From positions 124,001 to 188,000 of the forward strand of contig OZ241353.1 in assembly GCA_965200375.1 (NCBI GenBank): a stretch of 64,000 nucleotides of DNA. Reading direction: 5' to 3'. How positions within the stretch are numbered: position 1 is the first letter of the stretch; every line of letters starts with the position of its first letter. This document shows, piece by piece, positions 8,390 to 16,104 of the stretch. A program made the position numbers and the translations under genes. The DNA comes from VXYL01 sp965200375. GTDB lineage: Bacteria; Pseudomonadota; Gammaproteobacteria; Pseudomonadales; Azotimanducaceae. The notes under the pieces were generated by a model. It saw only the letters and a program-made list of their open reading frames with translations, was not told the DNA's origin and searched no databases.

Positions 8390-8515
8390 ACAAAGCAAGG
8401 AAATATCCCTCAATTCGCTCTAGCGTGACTGCCAACGAGTTGCGACGGATACCGGCCCCGTTGCGATGCGGCGCAGGCCCTTCTGGGCGCAACCCCGGCT
8501 TCGGAGACTCACGCC

Positions 8516-9583
8516 ATGCACAAGGATTTCGAGCGCATCGTCTTTCGCCACGACCCCGCCACCGGCCTCCGCGCCATCTTCGCCCTGCACGACCTGACCC
8601 TCGGCCCGGCCTTGGGCGGCGTCCGCCGCTGGCACTACCGAAGCGACCGGGAAGCTCTGGCCGACGTGACCGCCCTGGCGCGGGGCATGACGGCCAAGAA
8701 CGCCCTCGCCGGGCTGCCCTTCGGCGGCGGCAAGAGCGTCGTGCTGGCACCCGGCGACGATGGCGCACCCGGCCCGGCGGCGCAGCCCATGACCGCCGCC
8801 GAGCGCGAGCGGTTCGGACGCTGGATCGACGCCCTGGGCGGCGACTACGTGGCGGCGGAGGACGTCGGCATGACGGTCGCCGATCTAGCCGGGATGAGGC
8901 CGGCGACTCGGCACGTCACCGGCATCGGCCGCGACGGCCGCGGCGGCAACCCCGGGCCGAAGACGGCCCTCGGCGTCTTCGTAGGCATCGGCGTGGTGGC
9001 GGAGCGGCTTGGTCTCGCCTTGGCGAACGCCCGGGTGGCCGTGCAGGGCCTCGGCAACGTCGGCATGGCGTTGTGCGAACTGCTGCACCAGGCCGACGCC
9101 CGTCTGGTGGTGGCGGATCTCGACACCGCCAAGACGGCCGAGGCAGAGCGGCGCTTCCAGGCCCGGGTGCTCCCCGTCGACCAGGTACTGGCGGCGGACG
9201 TGGACATCGTCTCTCCCTGCGCCCTCGGCGGGGCCATCACCTCGGCGCTCGCCAGCGCCATGCCGGCCCGGGCCGTCGCCGGCTCCGCCAACAACCAGCT
9301 GGCCAGCGATGCCGTGGCCGCAGAGCTGCGGCGGCGCGGCATCTGCTACGCGCCGGACTACGTGATCAACGCCGGCGGCGTCGTCAGCGCTGGCCTGGAG
9401 TACCTCGGCCAGGACGGCTTCGAGAACCAAGTGCAGGAGATCGCTTCCCGTCTCCAGCGCATCTTCGACCGTTCCGATGCCACCGGCGACCCGGAATCCA
9501 TGGTTGCGGACGCGATGGCACAGGAACTGCTGGCGAAGGCCGCCCGCTCGGTCCGAGAGCCGGCGCTGGCCGCAGTGGCCTAG
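8516..9583 (+). CDS. leucine dehydrogenase (Glu/Leu/Phe/Val dehydrogenase family)
   Basis: 355-aa cytoplasmic NAD-dependent enzyme that reversibly deaminates leucine (and usually valine and isoleucine) to the 2-oxo acid. The N-terminal domain holds the Gly-rich substrate loop PFGGGKSV, with Lys73 and, 12 residues earlier, Lys61 in GMTAKNALAG. This matches the spacing of the catalytic and binding lysines in known leucine dehydrogenases. The Rossmann motif is VQGLGNVGMALCELL, with an acidic residue after VVADLD, and VINAGGVVSAGLEYLG follows. Length is normal for the family. Start ATG 8516 (MHKDFERIVFRHDPATGL). An lrp copy lies divergently upstream, which fits catabolism of branched-chain amino acids, perhaps from peptides imported by the POT protein. 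Confidence 0.93.
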   Translation: MHKDFERIVFRHDPATGLRAIFALHDLTLGPALGGVRRWHYRSDREALADVTALARGMTAKNALAGLPFGGGKSVVLAPGDDGAPGPAAQPMTAAERERFGRWIDALGGDYVAAEDVGMTVADLAGMRPATRHVTGIGRDGRGGNPGPKTALGVFVGIGVVAERLGLALANARVAVQGLGNVGMALCELLHQADARLVVADLDTAKTAEAERRFQARVLPVDQVLAADVDIVSPCALGGAITSALASAMPARAVAGSANNQLASDAVAAELRRRGICYAPDYVINAGGVVSAGLEYLGQDGFENQVQEIASRLQRIFDRSDATGDPESMVADAMAQELLAKAARSVREPALAAVA

Positions 9584-9658
9584 CGACTCCCACTCTCCCC
9601 AGCACGGCGCAGGGGCAGCTGCTACCGCCCGGACCCCGCCTGCCGAAGCCCGCGCCGC

Positions 9659-10147
9659 TTGGCGCGGGCCGCGCTGGCGTTGGACGCGGCCTCGGCCGAG
9701 GGGCTGCCGCCGGCACTGGAGCGGGTTGCGGCGCTGTTCTCGGCCGTGGACGATCAAGAACTGTGGCGGTCGTTCGTGGCATGGTGCGGCGGCATTCTGA
9801 GTCCGCGCCTGGGCGACCGGCTGCCGGCTTTGGTGGACGACAAGGAGGCGACGATGCTTGCGGAAACGCTTCGAGAGCGGGACGAGATGAAGAGCGACGA
9901 GGGGCGGCGGCAGGGGATGCGGGTCGGGCGCCAAGAGGGCCGGCGGGCCGGGCGCCAAGAGGTGCTGGCGGAGGAACGGGCGCTGCTGTGCAGCTTGGCC
10001 GCCCGACGCTTCGACGCAGCCACCGGCACCGAGTTGGCCGCCGTTCTCGCCGGCGTCGAGGATGCCTCGGAACTGGCGCGGATCGGCACGTTGATCATCG
10101 ACTGCCGCAGCGGCCTGGACTTCCTCGCCCGCGCACGGCTTCGCTAG
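9659..10147 (+). pseudogene. C-terminal remnant of Rpn/PD-(D/E)XK nuclease-family transposase-like protein
   Basis: 162 codons from TTG 9659. The translation matches only the C-terminal half of Rpn (recombination-promoting nuclease) proteins. These have a variable stretch with ERV...W..F, then MLAETLRERDEMKSDEGRRQ, a Gly/Arg/Gln repeat helix (GMRVGRQEGRRAGRQE) and a terminal helical domain (ALLCSLAARRF). The N-terminal nuclease domain is absent; leucine dehydrogenase occupies the preceding DNA. Rpn genes are mobile and often fragmented. Confidence 0.65.
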
Positions 10148-10358
10148 CGCGGACTGAGCGCCGTGTGCGCCCAAGCCCGTTCCGTCCCGCGCGGACGGTC
10201 ATTCCTTGCGACCTCCGAACCACTGTTCAAGGCGGGCCGAGAACCTTCCGCCACCAATGGTCGCACACCCGCTTGCCCGCAGCCCGCCCTGGCGGTATCG
10301 TGCTTGCCGTTCCGGGTTCTGGCGCGCTGCGCCCTGCGGGGCGTTTAGGAGAGGCTTG

Positions 10359-10808
10359 GTGCCTGAAGACGGCGCGGCTGCCGCCGCTCCCGACATGCTG
10401 CCGTTGCTGCTGTTCATCCTCGCTGTCGGCGCGGTGCTTGGCATCGCCTTGGCGGCGGCCTGGTTCATCGGCGCCAAGGCGCGGCACGGCGGTGCGCGGA
10501 CCCTGCCCTTCGAGTCCGGCATCGTGCCGGTGGGCGACGCCGAGGAGATGCGTCTTTCCATCGAGTACTACCTGATCGCGGTGTTCTTCGTGATCTTCGA
10601 TCTGGAGACGATCTTCATCATCGCCTGGGCGGTGGCGTTCTTCGACGTCGGCTGGCGGGGCTACGCCGGCGCGTCGGTGTTCATCGTGATCCTGCTGGCG
10701 GCGCTCTTCTACGAATGGCGCAGCGGCGCACTCGACTGGGGCCTCAAGCGGCGGGCGCCAGCCCCCGGACGCTACGCCCTGCGCCGGGCCCAGCCCGAGG
10801 CGGCCTGA
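10359..10808 (+). CDS. nuoA: NADH-quinone oxidoreductase subunit A
   Basis: 149-aa membrane subunit of complex I with three hydrophobic helices (LPLLLFILAVGAVLGIALAA, YYLIAVFFVIFDLETIFII, GASVFIVILLAALFYEW). The conserved loop GIVPVGDAEEMRLSIEYYL and the FDLE motif are present. Start is GTG 10359, preceded by AGGAGAGG (10347-10354). First gene of the nuoA-B-CD-E run; the nuoB start lies 2 bases past its stop, so translation is coupled. Confidence 0.93.
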   Translation: MPEDGAAAAAPDMLPLLLFILAVGAVLGIALAAAWFIGAKARHGGARTLPFESGIVPVGDAEEMRLSIEYYLIAVFFVIFDLETIFIIAWAVAFFDVGWRGYAGASVFIVILLAALFYEWRSGALDWGLKRRAPAPGRYALRRAQPEAA

Positions 10809-10810
10809 CG

Positions 10811-11497
10811 ATGCAGTGGCGCCTGGTGAAGGCCGAGGCGGACGCGCCCATGCAGGCAGTGGACGACGCCTACAACGAGGAAGCCGGCAAGAGCTTCCTC
10901 ACCGCCAAGCTGGAGGATCTGGTGGCCTGGGGCCGCGCGCACTCGATCTGGCCCTTCAACTTCGGCCTTTCCTGCTGCTACGTGGAGATGGCCACCTCCT
11001 TCACTTCCCGCCACGATCTCTCCCGTTTCGGCGCCGAGGTGATCCGCGCCACGCCGAGGCAGGCGGACCTCATCGTGGTGTCCGGCACCGTGTTCCGCAA
11101 GATGGCGCCGGTGCTGCAGCACCTCTACGAACAGCTGCTGGAGCCGCGCTGGGTGATCTCGATGGGGTCCTGCGCCAACTCCGGCGGCATGTTCGACGTG
11201 TACAGCGTGGTGCAGGGCGCGGACAAGTTCCTGCCGGTGGACGTGTACGTTCCTGGCTGCCCGCCCCGGCCCGAGGCGTTCATGCAGGGGCTGACGCTGC
11301 TGCAGGAATCCGTGCAGAACACCCGCCGTCCGCTCTCCTGGCTGATCGGCGAGGACGGCAGCGTGGCGAAATACCAGCCCAGCCAGCGGGATCTGCACAC
11401 GCCGCAGCGCATGCGCGCCACGACGCTGGCGGAACCTACCACGGTGGGCGATGCGCCGCTCTCCGGCGACCTGCTCGGCAAGAAGCGCGCCAGCTAG
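10811..11497 (+). CDS. nuoB: NADH-quinone oxidoreductase subunit B
   Basis: 228 aa. This subunit carries the terminal 4Fe-4S cluster N2 at the quinone site of complex I. Visible ligands: the tandem Cys in FGLSCCYVEMA, the Cys in GSCANSGGMFD and the Cys in VPGCPPRPEA. ATG 10811. The C-terminal tail after about residue 185 is hydrophilic and longer than in short NuoB proteins, as in the E. coli type. Confidence 0.96.
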   Translation: MQWRLVKAEADAPMQAVDDAYNEEAGKSFLTAKLEDLVAWGRAHSIWPFNFGLSCCYVEMATSFTSRHDLSRFGAEVIRATPRQADLIVVSGTVFRKMAPVLQHLYEQLLEPRWVISMGSCANSGGMFDVYSVVQGADKFLPVDVYVPGCPPRPEAFMQGLTLLQESVQNTRRPLSWLIGEDGSVAKYQPSQRDLHTPQRMRATTLAEPTTVGDAPLSGDLLGKKRAS

Positions 11498-11572
11498 CAA
11501 TGGTCCAGATGGCGCCCGGCCCCTCTGCCTCGTCCGCCAGCACAACCGCAGTCGGCCTGGCCCGCTAGCCTG

Positions 11573-13339
11573 ATGGCGGCCGTTCTGGAACAAGCGGCGG
11601 ACCCGCACCACCACCTGCCGGCGGACTTGGCCACCCACTTCGGCGAGGACTGCGCCGCCCAGCGCACTGCCGACGGCATCCCCACGGTGTGGGTGCCGAA
11701 GGCCAAGGCCCTGGAGGTTCTGCGCTACCTGAAGCACGACGCGCCGGTGCGCTTCGAGCTGATGCTGGACCTATCCGCCATCGACGAGCGCACCCGCGCC
11801 CACCGCCAAGGCCAGCCGGATTCGGACTTCACCGTCTTCTACCACCTGATGTCCCTTGCCGGCGACGACGACATCCGGCTGAAGGTGCCGCTAAAGGACG
11901 GCGAGAGCCTCGACTCCATCGAATCCATCTATCCAGTGGCCAACTGGTACGAGCGCGAAGCCTTCGACATGTTCGGCATTCGCTTCGACGGCCACGCCAA
12001 CCTGTGCCGCATCCTCACGCCGGCGCTGTGGGAGGGGCACCCCCTGCGCAAGGAGCATCCGGCCCGGGCCACGGAGATGGAGCCGTTCAAGATGACGCCG
12101 GAATTCCAGAAGGCGCAGCAGGAGGCGCTGCGCTTCGTGCCGGAAGAATGGGGCATGAGCCGCAGCGCCAAGCACACGGACTTCATGTTCCTGAACCTGG
12201 GGCCGAACCACCCGAGCGTTCACGGCGTGTTCCGCATCGCCCTGCAGCTCGACGGCGAGATCATCGTCCAGGCCGTGCCGGACATCGGCTACCACCATCG
12301 CGCCCAGGAGAAGATGGCCGAGCGGCAGAGTTGGCACACCTACATTCCGTACACGGACCGCGTGGACTATCTCGGCGGCGTGATGAACAACCTGCCGTAC
12401 GTTCTGAACGTCGAGAAGCTCGCCGGCATCGAGGTGCCCGAGCGCGCCCAGGTGATCCGCGTGATGCTCAGCGAGTGCTTCCGCATCGCCAGCCACCTCT
12501 TGTTCTACGGCACCTTCGCCCAGGACGTGGGGCAGATGTCGCCGGTGTTCTACATGTTCGCGGACAGGGAGCGCCTGTTCTCCATCGTCGAGGCCATCAC
12601 CGGCGGCCGAATGCATCCGAGCTGGTTCCGCATCGGCGGCGTCACCACGGACCTGCCCGAGGGCTGGGACAAGATGGTGCTGGACTTCTGCGACTACATG
12701 CCGGCGCGCCTGGACCATTACGACAAGATGGCCATGCGCAACAAGATCCTCAAGCGGCGTACCCAAGGCATCGGCGCCTACACCACTGCCGAAGGGCTGG
12801 ACTGGGGCATTACCGGGCCGTCCCTGCGCGCCACCGGCCACGACTGGGACCTGCGCAAGAAGCGTCCCTACAGCATGTACGAGGAGTTCGAGTTCGACGT
12901 GCCCACCGCCGAGGCCGGCGACTGCTACGCCCGCTGCGAAGTGCGGGTGGAGGAAATCCGCCAGAGCCTGCGGATTCTCCGCCAATGCGTGGAGAACATG
13001 CCAAGCGGTCCGGTGAAGTCGGAGCACCGTCTGACGACGCCGCCCCGGAAGGAGCGCACGATGCAGGACATCGAAACGCTCATCCACCACTTCCTGAACG
13101 TCAGCTGGGGGCCGGTGATTCCCCCCGGCGAATCCGCCACCACCGTGGAAGCCACCAAGGGCTGGAACTCCTACTATTCGATTTCGGACGGCGGCACGAT
13201 GGCCTACCGCACCCGCATCCGCACCCCGTCCTTCCCGGCGTTGCAGCAGATCCCCCTCATCAGCCGCGGCTTCATGGTGGCGGACTTGATCGCCATCATC
13301 GCCAGCATCGACTTCGTGATGGCGGACGTGGACAGGTAG
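11573..13339 (+). CDS. nuoCD: NADH-quinone oxidoreductase subunit C/D (fused)
   Basis: 588 aa. Residues about 1-185 are the 30-kDa NuoC part (YPVANWYEREAFDMFGIRFD, ILTPALWEGHPLRKEHPAR). Residues about 190-588 are the 49-kDa NuoD part (LNLGPNHPSVHGVFRIALQL, DIGYHHRAQEKMAERQ, FYMFADRERLFSIVE), which forms the quinone-binding site with NuoB. The fusion is the E. coli-type architecture and supports a gammaproteobacterial assignment. ATG 11573; 75 bases separate it from nuoB. Confidence 0.96.
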   Translation: MAAVLEQAADPHHHLPADLATHFGEDCAAQRTADGIPTVWVPKAKALEVLRYLKHDAPVRFELMLDLSAIDERTRAHRQGQPDSDFTVFYHLMSLAGDDDIRLKVPLKDGESLDSIESIYPVANWYEREAFDMFGIRFDGHANLCRILTPALWEGHPLRKEHPARATEMEPFKMTPEFQKAQQEALRFVPEEWGMSRSAKHTDFMFLNLGPNHPSVHGVFRIALQLDGEIIVQAVPDIGYHHRAQEKMAERQSWHTYIPYTDRVDYLGGVMNNLPYVLNVEKLAGIEVPERAQVIRVMLSECFRIASHLLFYGTFAQDVGQMSPVFYMFADRERLFSIVEAITGGRMHPSWFRIGGVTTDLPEGWDKMVLDFCDYMPARLDHYDKMAMRNKILKRRTQGIGAYTTAEGLDWGITGPSLRATGHDWDLRKKRPYSMYEEFEFDVPTAEAGDCYARCEVRVEEIRQSLRILRQCVENMPSGPVKSEHRLTTPPRKERTMQDIETLIHHFLNVSWGPVIPPGESATTVEATKGWNSYYSISDGGTMAYRTRIRTPSFPALQQIPLISRGFMVADLIAIIASIDFVMADVDR

Positions 13340-13360
13340 GCGGCGGGGAGGATCCATTTC

Positions 13361-13849
13361 ATGGCCGAACCGGCATTGATCCAAGTCCTGTCGAGCGAGG
13401 AAGTGCGCGAGATCGAGGCCGAGTGCATCCACCTGCCGGACCGCAAGTCCGCCGCCATCGACGCCATGATGATCGTCCAGCGCCGCCGGGGCTGGGTTTC
13501 CGACGAATCCCTGGCCGCCATCGCCAGATTGCTCGGCATGTCCGCATCCAACCTGGACAGCATCGCCACCTTCTACAACCTCATCTACCGCAAGCCCGTG
13601 GGCCGCCACGTGGTGATGGTGTGCGACAGCGTCTCCTGCTACGTGATGGGCGCCGACGGCCTGCGCGCCGCCGTCGAGGCCCACCTCGGCATCAAGCTCG
13701 GCGAGACCACCGACGACAATCGATTCACCCTGCTGCCCATCGTCTGCCTAGGCGCCTGCGACAAGGCGCCGACGATGATGATCGACGACGAGCTGATCGG
13801 CGACGTGACGGCAGAGAAGCTGGGGGAGATTTTTGGGAGGTTCGAGTAG
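13361..13849 (+). CDS. nuoE: NADH-quinone oxidoreductase subunit E
   Basis: 162-aa thioredoxin-fold subunit of the NADH-oxidising module, binding 2Fe-2S cluster N1a. Ligands are in VCDSVSCYV (CxxxxC) and CLGACDKAP (CxxxC), the family spacing. ATG 13361, 21 bases after nuoCD. NuoE works as a heterodimer with NuoF (NADH/FMN site), but nuoF is not the next gene: 54 bases on, an unrelated ATPase begins. The nuo run therefore ends here. Confidence 0.95.
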   Translation: MAEPALIQVLSSEEVREIEAECIHLPDRKSAAIDAMMIVQRRRGWVSDESLAAIARLLGMSASNLDSIATFYNLIYRKPVGRHVVMVCDSVSCYVMGADGLRAAVEAHLGIKLGETTDDNRFTLLPIVCLGACDKAPTMMIDDELIGDVTAEKLGEIFGRFE

Positions 13850-13903
13850 GTGGAGCAGAGCGCACCACCGAAGCAACCGTTGCTCCTTGAACATCCTTGA
13901 CCG

Positions 13904-15028
13904 ATGAAACTCGTCGGATTCCAAGCCAAGCGCTACCGCAGCCTGCTCGATCAGGACGTCGAAGCCGGCGACCTCAACATCTTCATCGGCGCCAACGCTT
14001 CGGGCAAGAGCACGATCCTCGATGCCCTTCGATTCCTGAGCGAAGCAGTGCTGGAGAGAGATTTCGAGGGGCCGATGTTCTCGCGCGGCGGCATGATCCA
14101 CTTGGCATGGAAAGGTGCCGCGGCTTCTCAGGTTGAACTCGCGGCCCGGGTTGCCGACGGCGACAGCACGTTCGAGTGGCGCGTTCGCCTCCGGAGACGG
14201 GATTACGAGTTCGACGTTGAAGAACGTGTGATGCAGATTCAAGCTGGCGCTGCTCCGACGCAACTGTTGGAGTCATCTGGCGGCAGAGGCGCGTGGTGGT
14301 CCGGCGAGAGAAGCAAGAATGTTCCGTTGAGCCAAAACCCTACGTCCTGCGCATTGGCTGCCGCCGCCGCAGATGCATCCTTCCCCGCGCACCACGTCGC
14401 CCGGTTCATCGCCCGCTGGGGCTTCTTCGATCCCAATCCCTTCCTGTTGCGCCGAGACTGGAACAGCATCGAATCCTCTCGACTCGATCACTTCGGCCGC
14501 AACTTGGGCCAGACCCTATTTCGCCTCGACGAGGCGACGCGACAGGACATCCTGGAGGCGACAAGAGCGATTGTCGGGTTGCCGGACGCCATCGAACCAA
14601 GATCGGCGGAAGACGAGGACCGCTTCTACTTCGTGCAGCAGGAGGAAGGCCTTCGATACCGCGTCCACCAGATGGGCGTGTCCAGCGGCACGTTGCGCGT
14701 ACTCGCTTTGATGACGGCGTTGCACACGAGTGCCGAAGCGAAGCTCATTGGCATCGAAGAGCCCGAGAACTACGTCCATCCGGGCGCGTTGTCGGCCTTC
14801 GTCGAGTACCTTGGCGGCGTCGGCGAGAACATCCAGCTTGTCATCACCACCCACTCGCCCTTGGTTCTCGACGCGTTGCGCGACCCAGGCGTGGTACGCG
14901 TCGTCCGCCGCCACCCGCAATGGGGCACCGTCGTCGAGGCCGGAGACGCTGAAGGCGTACGAAAGGCGTTGGATGCGTCGGGTTTCGGTCTAGGCGAGTA
15001 CTACCAAACGCGGGGATTCGGCAACTGA
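13904..15028 (+). CDS. SMC/RecF/OLD-like AAA ATPase (candidate defence ATPase)
   Basis: 374 aa with an ABC-type ATPase fold. Walker A is GANASGKST at residues 29-37, right after the N-terminal strand MKLVGFQAKRYRSLLDQDV. An ABC-signature-like SSGTLRVLALMTAL follows about residue 255, Walker B is LIGIEEPENYVHP (about 280-292), and the H-loop is VITTHSPLVLD. The middle region replaces the long coiled coil of true SMC proteins, as in compact AAA15/AAA21 ATPases. Its stop is 1 base from the next ORF, a DUF4276 TOPRIM-like protein. ATPase plus TOPRIM-type partner is the architecture of OLD-like and PARIS (AriA/AriB) anti-phage systems. A defence role is inference from architecture and from its position in a disrupted housekeeping operon. 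Confidence 0.8.
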   Translation: MKLVGFQAKRYRSLLDQDVEAGDLNIFIGANASGKSTILDALRFLSEAVLERDFEGPMFSRGGMIHLAWKGAAASQVELAARVADGDSTFEWRVRLRRRDYEFDVEERVMQIQAGAAPTQLLESSGGRGAWWSGERSKNVPLSQNPTSCALAAAAADASFPAHHVARFIARWGFFDPNPFLLRRDWNSIESSRLDHFGRNLGQTLFRLDEATRQDILEATRAIVGLPDAIEPRSAEDEDRFYFVQQEEGLRYRVHQMGVSSGTLRVLALMTALHTSAEAKLIGIEEPENYVHPGALSAFVEYLGGVGENIQLVITTHSPLVLDALRDPGVVRVVRRHPQWGTVVEAGDAEGVRKALDASGFGLGEYYQTRGFGN

Positions 15029-15029
15029 C

Positions 15030-15623
15030 GTGTCGAAACGCGTTGTCGTCATAGCGTCGGGAGAGACCGAGCGAAGGGCGCTGCCGCTTCTGATTCGGCA
15101 CTTGGCGGCGCAGGGCACCGTCGTCGAGGACGTTCGCATCCCGCCAAGACACAGAGCGATCAACGTTGACATTGCCGAGAAGCTCATCCGTTCGGTTTGG
15201 TTCGAGAGGGCAGAAGATGCACGGCCCGGCAAGTTCGTGGTATTGCTCGACACTGACAGGGCTTCGCCAGACGACGTGATCAAGCCGATTCAAGACCTGT
15301 TGCAAGACCGTCTTCGAGACATCAGCGCCAGCATCCAGTTCGCCTTCGCCCGCCAACACCTTGAAGCGTGGTATTTCGCGGACGCAGATGGGTTGAGACG
15401 CTATCTCGGCCGCGATCTGGGCAACGCCGATCCATCCGAGCCGGACGCGATCGTGAACCCCAAGCTCCACCTCAAGCACCTGCTCGGACCACGCCCCTAC
15501 ACCGCGCTCGTGTCTCAAGCCGTCGCTGCCGAACTGGACGCAGACACGATTGCCCAGCGCAGCCCCAGCTTCCGAGGATTCGTCGCAGCGGTGGAGAACG
15601 GAGGTGTCCGCACACCGGAGTAG
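15030..15623 (+). CDS. DUF4276-family (TOPRIM-like) protein
   Basis: 197 aa from GTG 15030, 1 base after the ATPase stop. The N-terminal strand VVVIASGETERRALPLLIRH contains the conserved Glu of the TOPRIM-like fold, and KFVVLLDTDRASPDDV supplies the DxD pair. The later FARQHLEAWYFAD stretch is typical of DUF4276. Such proteins pair with ABC-type ATPases in putative defence islands and are presumed metal-dependent nucleases. Family assignment rests on motifs and gene pairing; nuclease activity is inferred. Confidence 0.72.
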   Translation: MSKRVVVIASGETERRALPLLIRHLAAQGTVVEDVRIPPRHRAINVDIAEKLIRSVWFERAEDARPGKFVVLLDTDRASPDDVIKPIQDLLQDRLRDISASIQFAFARQHLEAWYFADADGLRRYLGRDLGNADPSEPDAIVNPKLHLKHLLGPRPYTALVSQAVAAELDADTIAQRSPSFRGFVAAVENGGVRTPE

Positions 15624-15639
15624 GCGCGGCGTGGCGTGG

Positions 15640-15799
15640 TTTCCGATTGACCAGTGAACCCATCGCCTTATCACGCCAGAAGCTACGCAGCCTGCTTGAC
15701 GACATTGGGATCGGCAAGCTCAACCTGTTCATCGGCGCCAACCAAGGCATCGTCGCGCCGGAGGCTTCCTCGGGCGCGACTCCGTCCAGAAGGTGCTGA
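15640..15799 (+). pseudogene. 5' fragment of a second AAA ATPase gene
   Basis: The translation SRQKLRSLLDDIGIGKLNLF then IGANQG aligns with AKRYRSLLDQDVEAGDLNIFIGANAS of the intact ATPase upstream. Homology stops in the Walker A motif: GKST is replaced by IVAPEAS. At DNA level it is clearly diverged from 13904, so it is a relic of a related gene rather than a recent local copy. It ends before the tRNA promoter. Confidence 0.6.
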
Positions 15800-15810
15800 A
15801 GCACACGCCA

Positions 15811-15838
15811 TTGACAGCCTCTTCGGCGGCGCTAACAT
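15811..15838 (+). promoter_or_regulatory. sigma70 promoter for tRNA-Val/tRNA-Asp
   Basis: TTGACA (15811-15816), 16-base spacer, TAACAT (15833-15838). The -35 is perfect and the -10 matches 4 of 6. It lies about 50 bases upstream of the mature 5' end of tRNA-Val, so a short 5' leader would be trimmed by RNase P. Confidence 0.75.
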
Positions 15839-15889
15839 AAGCTCCACTCGCACGGGGCTCATGGTTCAGGCCGGCAGCGTGCGGGTGTC

Positions 15890-15965
15890 GGGTGTTTAGC
15901 TCAGTTGGGAGAGCAACGGCCTTACAAGCCGTAGGTCGCAGGTTCAAGCCCTGCAACACCCACCA
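15890..15965 (+). tRNA. tRNA-Val(TAC)
   Basis: Acceptor GGGTGTT pairs with AACACCC. D arm TAGCTCAGTTGGGAGAGC. The anticodon stem-loop is CGGCCTTACAAGCCG with anticodon TAC. T arm GCAGGTTCAAGCCCTGC. Discriminator A with CCA encoded at 15963-15965. Reads valine GTA and GTG codons. Confidence 0.97.
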
Positions 15966-15966
15966 C

Positions 15967-16043
15967 GGAGCGGTAGTTCAGCTGGTTAGAATACCGGCCT
16001 GTCACGCCGGGGGTCGCGGGTTCGAGTCCCGTCCGCTCCGCCA
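15967..16043 (+). tRNA. tRNA-Asp(GTC)
   Basis: Acceptor GGAGCGG pairs with CCGCTCC. The anticodon loop CCTGTCACG has anticodon GTC. T arm GCGGGTTCGAGTCCCGT. Discriminator G, with CCA encoded. It starts 2 bases after tRNA-Val and is presumably processed from the same transcript; the Val-Asp tandem is common in Proteobacteria. Confidence 0.97.
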
Positions 16044-16104
16044 TGTGACATTCACAAGTCATTGATTTCCGTTGTGTTTTTGCGAAGCGCAGCCAAGCGC
16101 GGCG

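Larger units (their letters stand above)
8143..8632. repeat. right copy of duplicated lrp-ldh junction
   Basis: Counterpart of 5189-5670. Here the dehydrogenase side is intact and the lrp side is a fragment cut by the IS. The intergenic part keeps a perfect nested palindrome that the left copy has lost. Confidence 0.85.
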
